Shown here: positions 15,757 to 23,481 of the stretch, piece by piece
How the letters are laid out: each line of letters starts with the position of its first letter
How positions within the stretch are numbered: position 1 is the stretch's first letter
DNA from: SG8-38 sp041576815
GTDB lineage: Bacteria > Myxococcota_A > Polyangia > Polyangiales > Houyiibacteriaceae
Direction of reading: 5' to 3'
NCBI GenBank assembly: GCA_041576815.1
Contig: JBFGKE010000002.1
Location: 62,001 to 126,000, forward strand
DNA: 64,000 nt
Notes under the pieces: model-generated
The model's database searches: none
Told to the model about the DNA's origin: nothing
Seen by the model: the letters and a program-made list of their open reading frames with translations, nothing else
Position numbers and translations under genes: made by a program

Positions 15757-16473
15757 ATGGAAAAAACCAAGCATGGATGGTCGATCATCGATCGCGACGC
15801 AGGCGTGCTGTCGTACACGTATTCGTTTGGGGGAGGTCTTTCGAACGCCTTCGCGGCGCGCTTCGACGGCGACAAGCTCCTCGTGCTGAGCCCCCCGTGC
15901 GGGCTCTCGGAGGGCGCTTATGCCGATCTCGACGCATTCGGCACCGTCGACGCCGTGGTCGCGACCAATGGGTTTCACCACCTCGGCCAGGCCGAGTGGA
16001 AGAAGCGGTATCCGAACGCGACCTTTTATGCACCGGACGCAGCGATCAAACGGATCGCAAAGAAGAACCGTGCGGCGGGCTCGTTCACCCCGCTCTCCGG
16101 GCTGTCCGAAAGACTGACCGGCGACGTCGGCGTGATCGAAGCGCCGGCCGACAAGTGTGGAGAAACGTGGGCCTATGCAAAGACGGCGCGGGGGTACGCG
16201 TGGTACGTGTCCGACACGCTCGTCAACATGCCGAAACTACCGAAGGCCTTTCCAGTCAAGCTCTTGATGAAGCTCACCAAGAGCGCTCCGGGCTATCGGA
16301 TATTCAATTTCGTGCTGATGCTGCTGACGTCGGACAAGCGAGCGCTTCTGCGCGCCCTGCGAGAGGCCCTTCGAGCGCGCCCGGTCGCGGTCGTGGTGCC
16401 GGCGCATGGAAAGGTCCTCGATCACCCGGGGGTTCGCGAAGAAACCGATCAGCTCATCGCTTCAGCGCTCTGA
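15757..16473 (+). CDS. Metallo-beta-lactamase-fold-like protein (DUF4336-like)
   Basis: The 238-residue protein starts 18 bases after tRNA-Lys. Its strand-loop pattern is that of a beta-lactamase fold: DGDKLLVLSPPCGLSEG, VDAVVATNGFHHLGQAEW near residue 70, YPNATFYAPDAAIKR, and VVVPAHGKVLDHPG near residue 215. The canonical HxHxDH metal motif is reduced to the FHHL site, as in DUF4336-type proteins, so catalytic activity is uncertain. No signal peptide is present. It lies between two tRNA genes. The function is unknown. Confidence 0.65.
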   Translation: MEKTKHGWSIIDRDAGVLSYTYSFGGGLSNAFAARFDGDKLLVLSPPCGLSEGAYADLDAFGTVDAVVATNGFHHLGQAEWKKRYPNATFYAPDAAIKRIAKKNRAAGSFTPLSGLSERLTGDVGVIEAPADKCGETWAYAKTARGYAWYVSDTLVNMPKLPKAFPVKLLMKLTKSAPGYRIFNFVLMLLTSDKRALLRALREALRARPVAVVVPAHGKVLDHPGVREETDQLIASAL

Positions 16474-16546
16474 ACGACACCCGGCACGGGAGCGCACCGG
16501 CAACTTGAAGCCCCGCCGAATTGCTCTACAACCGCCGTCACATATC

Positions 16547-16619
16547 GTCCCCATCGTCTAGTGGCCAAGGACCCTGGCCTTTCACGCCAGTAACGCGGGT
16601 TCAAATCCCGCTGGGGACG
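16547..16619 (+). tRNA. tRNA-Glu(UUC)
   Basis: A 73-base cloverleaf: acceptor GTCCCCA pairs with TGGGGAC, the anticodon stem CTGGC/GCCAG encloses CTTTCAC with anticodon UUC, and the T arm is GCGGGTTCAAATCCCGC. The 3' CCA is not encoded. Confidence 0.97.
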
Positions 16620-16704
16620 CCGGCCTCGAGATCGCAAATGGTCTCCGGGCTCTTCCATATGCGGCGCGATCGAAGTTTGGCTTCGGGCGGCCGTTCGTCG
16701 AGCA

Positions 16705-17154
16705 ATGGAGCAAATCTTTCCCCATGCGAATGTCGTCGCCGGCCTCCTTGTGCTGGTCATCGGCTTCGGAGCGCACTTCGTGGGCCAGCTCATCTCGGTC
16801 GTCGACTGGGATCGCGCGACGCGGTTCGGCCTCCAGGAGGCGGGCCTGCGTCCAGAATACCGTCACTACGAGCATGCGATCGCCATGTCCGACGTCCTGG
16901 TCGGTTGGACCTACGGGATCGCTGCAGTTGGGTTGATCATCGACGCTCCGTTCGGGTACGTCTGGGCGTGGCTTCCGGGCGCCATCCTCACCTATCATTC
17001 CATCGGCTTCTTGTTCTGGACAGGGCATCACAAGGCGGCCGGGGACGACTATGCGACGACCCGTCCGCCGCTGCGGCATGCGTGGGCGACGAGCAATCTT
17101 GCAACCGGTCTGCTCACCCTAGCCGTCGCCGCCTCGCAGACAGTGGTCGAGTAG
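16705..17154 (+). CDS. Four-helix integral membrane protein, unknown function
   Basis: The 149-residue protein has about four hydrophobic helices: VVAGLLVLVIGFGAHFVGQL, LVGWTYGIAAVGLIID, WLPGAILTYHSIGFLFW and NLATGLLTLAVAAS. A conserved-looking WTGHHKAAGDDYATT loop lies between the third and fourth helices. Histidines at helix ends (GAHF, YHS, GHH) could bind metal or heme, but no family is recognised. The ribosome-binding site is weak. A 164-base gap follows, with a short CGGCC/GGCCG hairpin near 17160 but no T tract. Confidence 0.6.
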   Translation: MEQIFPHANVVAGLLVLVIGFGAHFVGQLISVVDWDRATRFGLQEAGLRPEYRHYEHAIAMSDVLVGWTYGIAAVGLIIDAPFGYVWAWLPGAILTYHSIGFLFWTGHHKAAGDDYATTRPPLRHAWATSNLATGLLTLAVAASQTVVE

Positions 17155-17318
17155 GAGCGCGGCCTTCGGTCGGGGGCCGAGGCGCAATCTTCCCGTTTTC
17201 GTCAAAGGGCCACCCTCGGGCAGCCTGGAGCATCGGGCCTCGGTCCGTGCCGGAGCACACGCTCCCAACGTCTGGTGGCTTCGTTCTCGCTCGAAATGCC
17301 GGTAACCTGTGACCCCTC

Positions 17319-18227
17319 ATGCCTGGAGTTCGCGAGCGGGTGTTGAATCGGTTGCGCGAGTGGCGCGGGCGGCTTCGAACGGATCAGGTCGAGACGCAAT
17401 ACCGGCGGGTCTACGATCGGCTGAACGAGACCGACCTCGCGCGAGAGGACGCTCGTCCGTCGGAGGCGGACCTGGAGAGCCTGCTTGGGCCTCCGGAAGG
17501 CCGCGCGGGACGCTTTCTCGGGTTGTATACGGCCGAGGGCGGGGAGATGGCGCTCGAGCGATACGGGTTTCTTCAGATGCTGCGGGACAAGGGCTTCGAG
17601 AACCTGCTGCTTTCGACCGACCTGAGCGATTCGTCGCGCCAGGTGCTGCGCATTCACTTCGATCGGCGGGACCCGGAGCACCTGCTGATCGAAATGGTGC
17701 TCGGGTTTCGGCCGCTGCGGCTCCCGGACGGCACGAACGGGAAGATGCTGAGCGTCGAGTGGTTGCTCATGCAGGACCCTCGCAAGGACTTTCCTCCCGA
17801 CCTGCCACCGCTACCCGACCAAGAGCACCCGGGCCTCGGCCTTTTTCGCTGGCAGGGAGAGCTCCTGCGGCTGATGGCGACGCGACTCGGATGCGACGGG
17901 CTGATGAACAACCCGCAGCAGTTTCACAACGGGGCCCTCTACGGAAGAGTGATGAAGTTCGTCGATCCGGTCGACGAGGGACGACTCCGAGCGCTCGAGC
18001 GCGACCTCGCCGACCGTTCGATGCGCGAGGCGAGTCATGCCGTCGCGACCGGCCGCGTACGGGAAGTGGGCGGAGACCCGTTTCAATGGGTGGGACGCCC
18101 CCAGGTCCTTCCGATTACCCTGCCGATGCAGGCGTACTTCAAGAGAAAAGAGTATCGCTCCACGGTGGCGCGCGTCCGTGATGACACCCACTTTGTCGTC
18201 GAGGGGTCGCCCGGAACCTCTGCGTGA
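17319..18227 (+). CDS. Conserved hypothetical protein
   Basis: The 302-residue protein has no signal peptide or membrane segment. It is a mixed alpha/beta protein with an N-terminal helical charged part (MPGVRERVLNRLREWRG), a central FENLLLSTDLSDSSRQVLRI and HLLIEMVLGFRPLRLP, a VEWLLMQDPRKDFPPDLPPL segment typical of a conserved core, and LFRWQGELLRLMATRLGCDG. The repeated use of Trp-Leu-Leu-Met-Gln-Asp-Pro suggests an enzyme-like active-site strand, but no motif names a family. It converges with the cupin gene 8 bases away. Confidence 0.6.
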   Translation: MPGVRERVLNRLREWRGRLRTDQVETQYRRVYDRLNETDLAREDARPSEADLESLLGPPEGRAGRFLGLYTAEGGEMALERYGFLQMLRDKGFENLLLSTDLSDSSRQVLRIHFDRRDPEHLLIEMVLGFRPLRLPDGTNGKMLSVEWLLMQDPRKDFPPDLPPLPDQEHPGLGLFRWQGELLRLMATRLGCDGLMNNPQQFHNGALYGRVMKFVDPVDEGRLRALERDLADRSMREASHAVATGRVREVGGDPFQWVGRPQVLPITLPMQAYFKRKEYRSTVARVRDDTHFVVEGSPGTSA

Positions 18228-18235
18228 GCGGCGGG

Positions 18236-18605
18236 CTACCTTTCTGCAAACGGAAAGTAGTCGAGCACGTCGTACTCCCAGACGTTGGTCGGAAAAATGA
18301 CGACGAGCTCGGCCACCTCGTCACCGAGGTTTTTGAACGAGTGCGGGACCATCGGCGGGATGTTGACGATGTAGGGGGCATCGATCTCGAAGACCTCGTC
18401 ACCGAGGGCATACAGGATCTTCCCTTCGAGAAGCACGTGCGCCTCTTCGCCTTTGTGCGTGTGCATCGGCGGCGCGCCGCCGGGCGCGGCACTTCAGCCG
18501 AGCCACGCTTGGCCCGAAATCGCCGTAGCCCAGCGTGGCCTCGGGTGTGCCGTTGGGACACAGTTCAGTGTGTCCGGATCGGCACAGGTGGCGCCGTGGG
18601 GCCAC
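18236..18605 (-). pseudogene. Cupin-domain gene, apparently frameshifted
   Basis: The 3' part (18236-18466) encodes a 76-residue cupin barrel: MHTHKGEEAHVLLEGKILY gives the metal-binding H-x-H-x3-E pattern, and NIPPMVPHSFKNLG supplies the third histidine strand. In this frame a TGA lies 11 codons upstream (residues APGGAPP precede the ATG). The missing N-terminal strand is found in another frame from GTG 18605 (CPNGTPEATLGYGDFGPSV). Joining the two needs a one-base change near 18497. Either the gene is broken by a frameshift or a short cupin starting at 18466 is made. A sequencing error cannot be excluded. Confidence 0.5.
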
Positions 18606-18761
18606 GATGAAACGACAAAGATGGACGGCACGAGTCTTGCTCCCATCGCCGGCATGCCCTCGAAGACCGCCAAGCGCCGCTCGCCTGCAAGAGCCCTACG
18701 CGAGCGGTTCGTCCTCTGGCTCTGGAGGCACGGCTGGGTATCCCGGCCGCTCTAGCCGCCC

Positions 18762-19220
18762 TCAAAGATCGGGGTTGTCCCGTAGGGACGCGAGCGTGGC
18801 GCCCGCGACGCGCTTGAACTCGACTCGTTTCTTGAAGAAGAGGATGTGCGCGGTGAGCTCGAGTCGGTCGCGCTTGGGGACTTCGATGTCGATCGCAACC
18901 TCGCGCTTTCGCTTGATCGAGTACGCGCGGCCGTGCCAGGCCCCCTCCGCTGCGTCGAAACGAAGGTCGCGAAAGATGGCGACGCCGACGGTCTCTGGCC
19001 GGCGTTGACTCCAGACGATGACGCCGCGGTAGGCGCCGTCGTGCTGGCTGACCTCGACAATCGCTTCGCCTTCGCCACGCTGCCAGTGGCCGAGAAGGTC
19101 ATCGGCGCCAGCCAAGACGATGGGCGGAGGCTCTTCGGGGCGGGGGTCGGCTGCGAGCGCTGTGGTATGAAGGCTGCCGAGCAGCAGGCTAATCCACAAA
19201 ACCGCAACCGAGCCTCTCAT
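18762..19220 (-). CDS. Secreted DUF2147-like protein
   Basis: The 152-residue protein has a signal peptide (LWISLLLGSLHTTALAA) with cleavage likely after residue 23 and a periplasmic domain. The domain shows the lipocalin-like pattern of DUF2147 proteins: LLGHWQRGEGEAIVEV, GAYRGVIVWSQ, AIFRDLRFDAAEGAWHG, and a final strand pair ending ELTAHILFFKKRVEFKRV. Function in this family is unknown, although some members are stress-related. The gene stands alone between a cupin-like gene and a small membrane protein gene. Confidence 0.65.
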   Translation of the reverse strand: MRGSVAVLWISLLLGSLHTTALAADPRPEEPPPIVLAGADDLLGHWQRGEGEAIVEVSQHDGAYRGVIVWSQRRPETVGVAIFRDLRFDAAEGAWHGRAYSIKRKREVAIDIEVPKRDRLELTAHILFFKKRVEFKRVAGATLASLRDNPDL

Positions 19221-19372
19221 GGGAAAGGTCGATGTTCTCGCAAGACGAGCGTCTTTGCAGCACTAAAACGACCGACGCTTTCAATTAATCAGGTGCCGCC
19301 TGTCATCGATCTCACAACGACAGAGGGGTGTTCATCCTCATGGTTGAAGCGACGCCGGCCGCGCCGGCGGTC

Positions 19373-19645
19373 TCAATCCTTCCAACGCGTCTTCGAGCCC
19401 GCGCCCACCAGCCCGAGATCCATCAGCACCGTGACGACCACGAGCACCAGGTACATCCCGTCGACCGACCCGTTGCTGTTGATTGCAAACGCGTACGAGA
19501 GCGTCGTCAGCGGCATGAAGAAAAACCCGGCCAGCGGCCAAATCGTCGTTTCATAGGCCAGGCCGATGTAGTCGCTGAATAGAACGACCAGCAGGATGGC
19601 AAAGCGGGGCGTAGCAAGGGCGAGGCAACCCACGACAAACGGCAT
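19373..19645 (-). CDS. Small three-helix membrane protein, unknown function
   Basis: A 90-residue protein with hydrophobic segments LALATPRFAILLVVLFSDYIG, WPLAGFFFMPLTTLSYAF and YLVLVVVTVLMDLGLVGAG, and a short basic cytoplasmic tail. The sequence is typical of a small inner-membrane protein. No family is recognised. The 152-base region 19221-19372 upstream of the neighbouring gene start shows no clear gene or terminator. Confidence 0.6.
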   Translation of the reverse strand: MPFVVGCLALATPRFAILLVVLFSDYIGLAYETTIWPLAGFFFMPLTTLSYAFAINSNGSVDGMYLVLVVVTVLMDLGLVGAGSKTRWKD

Positions 19646-19728
19646 CGCGCAACGATACCACGGCCGATGAGCGCTTTCCGAATGCTTTGGTCCGCCCTAT
19701 CCTCGGCAGCACGTGAAAGAGGTGTGAG

Positions 19729-19821
19729 ATGGCGAAGAAAGAAGTCGTTGCATTCGGGCCATTCAAGGATTTCATCGTCGATGCGCGAGGCAACGAGATC
19801 AAAGTCGTGGCGCACGCCTGA
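19729..19821 (+). CDS. Possible 30-residue small protein
   Basis: A short frame starting ATG 19729 and ending TGA 19819-19821, preceded by AAAGAGGTGTGAG, a strong ribosome-binding site at good spacing. It encodes a 30-residue peptide beginning MAKKEVVAFGPFKDFIVD and ending NEIKVVAHA. It lies 25 bases before the amidase start on the same strand, so it may be a leader or the first gene of that operon. The alternating hydrophobic strands and charged residues look protein-like rather than random. Confidence 0.45.
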   Translation: MAKKEVVAFGPFKDFIVDARGNEIKVVAHA

Positions 19822-19846
19822 GGAACGGCGGCAAAGCGCACAACCG

Positions 19847-21316
19847 ATGCACGAGCTTCCGCACGCGTCTGCTTCCGACTGGCTCGGCCTCCTGGCTCGG
19901 CGCGAGGTCAGCTCGCTGGAGCTCGTCGACGGGTGTATCGCACGTATCGAACAGCTCGATCGGGAGCTGAACGCAGTCGTGGCCAAAGACTTCGAGCGGG
20001 CGCGAGACCTGGCCCGGGCGTACGACGCGGCCCGTTCGCGGGGAGAAGACCTCGGACCGCTTCACGGGCTGCCCATGACCGTGAAGGACTCGCTCGAAAC
20101 GGCGGGCCTGAGAACCACGTCTGGGGCACCCGCGCTTTCGCACCACGTGCCGGCCGAGGACGCAGTAGCCGTGCGACGCGCGCGGGAGGCGGGGGCCATC
20201 GTGCTTGGGAAGACCAACTTGCCGCTCTACGCCGGCGATTGGCAGACCTACAACGCAGTCTACGGGCGTACCAACAACCCCTGGGACACCGCACGCACCG
20301 TCGGCGGCTCGTCGGGCGGCTCGGCGGCGGCGCTGGCGGCAGGGCTCGTGCCGCTCGAGATTGGAAGCGACATCGCCGGATCGATTCGCATTCCGGCCGC
20401 CTATTGCGGCGTCTACGGACACAAGCCGTCGTATGGAATCGTGCCGGGCCGCGGCCACATCCCAGGGCCGCCGGGGACGACGAGCGAGGCCGACCTCGCT
20501 GCCATCGGGCCGATGGCGCGAGACCCGCGGGATTTGCGATTGGCGCTCGACGTGATCGCAGGGCCCGACACGCTCGCCGCCGACGCCTGGAAGCTCGAGC
20601 TGCCGCTGCCGCGAGCGGAGCGGCTCGGGGACTTTCGCGTGGGCTTCTGGCTCGACGATCCGCTTTGCCCGATCGACGATGCGGTGCGCGGCGAGCTCGA
20701 AGCCACCGTCGAGGCGCTTCGCCCCCACGTGAAGCTGGTCGAGCTTCGCCCACCGGTCGAGCTCGAGCGAATCGTGGCGCTTTACACGCGCTTGCTGATG
20801 GGCGTGATGGGGAGCGACATGCCGAAGCCGGTGAGAGCGCTGGCCGCAATGCTGCTGCCGCACTACGCGATGACCGAGCGCACCGGAATCAAGAGCAACG
20901 TGGTCTCCAAGAATGCAGCACGCGGCATTCACCTCTCGCACTCGGATTGGAATCGGGCGAACGAGGGGCGCACCCGGCTCCGATGGCAGCTTCGCGAGCT
21001 ATTTCGAGACATCGACGTGTTGCTGACACCGGTCTCGCCTGTGACGGCGTTTCCGCATCAGACGAAGGGCAATCAGCTTTCGCGGAGAATCGTGGTCAAC
21101 GGCAAGAAGCGGCCGTACATGGACCACATCCCTTGGATTGCCCTCGCCACGTGCGCCTTTCTTCCCGCGACGAGCGCGCCCGTGGGGGTGACGCCTTCGG
21201 GGTTACCGGTGAACGTTCAGATCATCGGCCCGTTCCTCGGCGATCACACCACCCTTCGTTTCGCCGAGCTCCTCTCGGAGCTTCGAGGTGGATTCCAGGC
21301 TCCACATGCCCTATGA
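19847..21316 (+). CDS. Amidase signature family hydrolase
   Basis: A 489-residue amidase of the Ser-cisSer-Lys class, which hydrolyses amides to acids and ammonia. The triad is complete with fatty-acid-amide-hydrolase spacing: K80 (MTVKDSLE), S155 (GGSSGGSAAAL) and S179 (GSDIAGSIRIPA). The start was placed at ATG 19847 because the upstream 60 residues of the frame are Arg/Ser-rich and unlike the family. Substrate is unknown. The stop codon overlaps the start of the next gene (ATGA), so the two are coupled. Confidence 0.92.
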   Translation: MHELPHASASDWLGLLARREVSSLELVDGCIARIEQLDRELNAVVAKDFERARDLARAYDAARSRGEDLGPLHGLPMTVKDSLETAGLRTTSGAPALSHHVPAEDAVAVRRAREAGAIVLGKTNLPLYAGDWQTYNAVYGRTNNPWDTARTVGGSSGGSAAALAAGLVPLEIGSDIAGSIRIPAAYCGVYGHKPSYGIVPGRGHIPGPPGTTSEADLAAIGPMARDPRDLRLALDVIAGPDTLAADAWKLELPLPRAERLGDFRVGFWLDDPLCPIDDAVRGELEATVEALRPHVKLVELRPPVELERIVALYTRLLMGVMGSDMPKPVRALAAMLLPHYAMTERTGIKSNVVSKNAARGIHLSHSDWNRANEGRTRLRWQLRELFRDIDVLLTPVSPVTAFPHQTKGNQLSRRIVVNGKKRPYMDHIPWIALATCAFLPATSAPVGVTPSGLPVNVQIIGPFLGDHTTLRFAELLSELRGGFQAPHAL

Positions 21317-22566
21317 CCCTCGCCATGACCAACCCCCGCACACGCGACCGCTCTCGCGAATTCGACATCGTCCTCTGGGGAGCCACGGGCTTCACCGGTA
21401 GGCTCGTCGCCGACTACCTCGCGCGCAACTACCTCGGCGGCGAATCCGGTCTTCGGCTCGCGCTGGCAGGCCGCAGCAAAGAGAAGGTCGAAGCCGTGGC
21501 GCAGCAGATCGGCAAGCCCGATCTCCCGGTCATCGTGGCCGACAGCTTCGACCGTCCTTCGCTCGACGCCATGGCGTCGCGCGCCGAGGTCGTCATCAGC
21601 ACCGTCGGGCCCTACGCGAAGTATGGCGCGGATCTCGTCGCCGCGTGCGTGGCAGCGGGCACCGACTACTGCGACCTCACCGGCGAGACCCAGTTCGTGC
21701 GGGCGATGATCGATGCGCACCATCAAGAGGCGGAGCGGACCGGCGCGCGCATCGTCCACTGCTGCGGCTATGACTCGATCCCCTCGGACCTCGGCACTCT
21801 GATGATTCAGGAGGCGTTCAAGGCGAAGCATGGGCGGTATGCGTCCCAGGTGAAGATGGCGGCGGGCGAGACGAGCGGCGGCTTCAGCGGGGGAACGTTT
21901 GCCAGCATGCTCAACGTGTTCGACGAGATGAAAGAGAACCCCAAGCTTCGAAAGATCCTCGGCAATCCGTACGCGCTCAACCCCGAGGGCATCCGCGGGC
22001 CAGACAAGGGCGATCAGACGGGAGTCCGCTTCGATAAGGACTTAAATATGTGGACGACGCCCTTCGTGATGGCAGCGATCAACACGCGCATCGTTCGCCG
22101 CAGCCACGCGCTGATGGGTTTGCCGTGGGGCGAGAGCTTTCGGTACTCCGAGGTGATGAGCACCGGAAAAGGCGCCGCGGGCTGGTCGCGCGCCGTGGCC
22201 TTCGCGGGCGGCATCGCGGCCTTCATCGGCTCCATCGCCTTTCCACTCACGCGGCCGTTCGTCGTCGAGAAGCTGCCTTCGCCGGGCGAAGGCCCCAGCG
22301 AGAAGACACGCGCCGAAGGCTTTTTCAAGACGCGGTTCGTCGCCCTAGGAAATGGGGACACCATGCGAGCGCTCGTCGCCGACGACCGCGACCCGGGCTA
22401 CGGCTCGACGGCCGTCATGCTGTCCGAAGCCGCGCTCTGTTTGGCTCTCCAGGGAAACGAGCTTCAAAGTGGGGGCGGCATCCTGACCCCAGCCTCGGCC
22501 ATGGGGATGCGGCTCGTCGAGCGTCTTCGCAAAGCAGGTCTGACGTTCGAGATCAAAGATGCGTAA
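21313..22566 (+). CDS. SCCPDH-like / trans-acting enoyl reductase family protein
   Basis: The 417-residue protein starts in an ATGA overlap with the amidase (a second ATG at 21325 is possible). It has an N-terminal Rossmann fold, DIVLWGATGFTGRLVADYLA, followed by LRLALAGRSKEKV and VVISTVGPYAKYGADLVAAC, and the family block GTDYCDLTGETQFVR with IVHCCGYDSIPSDLG. It belongs to the saccharopine dehydrogenase-like family that includes the mycobacterial trans-acting enoyl reductases for complex lipids and animal SCCPDH. A hydrophobic segment near residue 300 suggests membrane association. Substrate is not known; a lipid role is inferred from the family. Confidence 0.85.
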   Translation: MTLAMTNPRTRDRSREFDIVLWGATGFTGRLVADYLARNYLGGESGLRLALAGRSKEKVEAVAQQIGKPDLPVIVADSFDRPSLDAMASRAEVVISTVGPYAKYGADLVAACVAAGTDYCDLTGETQFVRAMIDAHHQEAERTGARIVHCCGYDSIPSDLGTLMIQEAFKAKHGRYASQVKMAAGETSGGFSGGTFASMLNVFDEMKENPKLRKILGNPYALNPEGIRGPDKGDQTGVRFDKDLNMWTTPFVMAAINTRIVRRSHALMGLPWGESFRYSEVMSTGKGAAGWSRAVAFAGGIAAFIGSIAFPLTRPFVVEKLPSPGEGPSEKTRAEGFFKTRFVALGNGDTMRALVADDRDPGYGSTAVMLSEAALCLALQGNELQSGGGILTPASAMGMRLVERLRKAGLTFEIKDA

Positions 22567-23098
22567 GCTCGGCATCGCGTTCGCGCTGTTGGTGACCCTG
22601 CTGTTTGCGGGCACCGTGTTCTATTTCATGCCACGCGCGGCCAAGGTTCGAGTCACCGACACCGAGGTCGCTCGGATGGAACGCAAGGGCGACCCCGGCA
22701 CGGACAAAACCCGCGACGTGCGTTTCATCTACGCAACCGAGGTCGATACGGGCAAGGCACGCGTCTTTCGAAACGAAGATTTCGTCTGGTACCTGAAGTT
22801 CGACTCCGGCGATGTGGCGGCGGAGGCGTCGAAGCTAGCCACCAATGCGACCGAAGAGGTGGCGCTGGTGAAGTACTATGGCGTGCGGATCCCGATCCTG
22901 AGCGCCTACCCGAACGTCCTGTCGCTCGAGGAAGTTTCCGAAGACTACGTCTACATCCCCTGGGTCAACATGGTCGTGTTGATCCTGCTTCTATTCGGGT
23001 TCATCTGGGCGGGGGTCAAAGTCAGGCGTTTCTTTCGCGCCGCCAAGACCAAGCTCAGCAAGAAGCCAAAGCCCCCCCAATCGACCGAGGCTTCCTAG
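22559..23098 (+). CDS. DUF1523 family membrane-anchored protein
   Basis: The 179-residue protein begins 8 bases inside the preceding gene. It has an N-terminal membrane segment (LGIAFALLVTLLFAGTVFYF), a periplasmic domain with TRDVRFIYATEVDTGKARVF, RNEDFVWYLKFDSGDVAAEA and KYYGVRIPILSAYPNVLSL, and a second membrane segment (VNMVVLILLLFGFIWAG) with a Lys/Pro-rich cytoplasmic tail. The order and motifs match DUF1523, whose function is unknown. It is coupled to the SCCPDH-like gene. Confidence 0.8.
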   Translation: MRKLGIAFALLVTLLFAGTVFYFMPRAAKVRVTDTEVARMERKGDPGTDKTRDVRFIYATEVDTGKARVFRNEDFVWYLKFDSGDVAAEASKLATNATEEVALVKYYGVRIPILSAYPNVLSLEEVSEDYVYIPWVNMVVLILLLFGFIWAGVKVRRFFRAAKTKLSKKPKPPQSTEAS

Positions 23099-23109
23099 GA
23101 AGCGCACCG

Positions 23110-23481
23110 GTGTCTCTCCTCGAAACCGCTGCCCTGTGGATCCTGGCCCTGGCGATGATTTCGATCGGCGTTCTTCACTTCGTCCAGCCGAAGCCGTTCG
23201 TCCGAATCGTGCCGAAGTTTCTTCCGGCGCCGCTCGCGCTCGTGTACGTCAGTGGGTTCTTCGAGATCCTCGGCGGGGTCGGGCTCCTGGTTCCCGCGAC
23301 TCGCGCCTACGCCGCGTGGGGGCTCATCGCTCTCTACATCGCGGTGTTCCCAGCCAACGTCTACATGCTCACGCACAACGTCTCGCTCAACCCCAAAAAA
23401 CCGATCCCGCGTTGGGCGCTCTGGCTTCGCCTTCCGTTTCAGCTCGTTTTCATCGCGTGGGCCTACTGGTTCACGCGCTGA
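23110..23481 (+). CDS. DoxX-like membrane protein
   Basis: A 123-residue four-helix membrane protein starting at GTG. It shows the DoxX/DoxD-like layout: ILALAMISIGVLHFVQPKPF, YVSGFFEILGGVGLLVP (with the FEILGGVGLL signature), WGLIALYIAVFPANVYM and a final LPFQLVFIAWAYWF. Members have been linked to thiosulfate:quinone oxidoreductase or redox homeostasis, but many are uncharacterised. The stop codon overlaps the convergent FAD oxidoreductase gene by 11 bases. Confidence 0.8.
   Translation: MSLLETAALWILALAMISIGVLHFVQPKPFVRIVPKFLPAPLALVYVSGFFEILGGVGLLVPATRAYAAWGLIALYIAVFPANVYMLTHNVSLNPKKPIPRWALWLRLPFQLVFIAWAYWFTR

Noticed and set aside
17158..17178. CGGCC/GGCCG hairpin after the four-helix membrane protein gene
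   Set aside because: The loop is long and no T tract follows, so terminator function is not supported.
18621..18755. Small plus-strand frame ending in a Trp/Arg-rich segment
   Set aside because: No ribosome-binding site and no recognisable conservation; the peptide could be chance in a high-GC gap.
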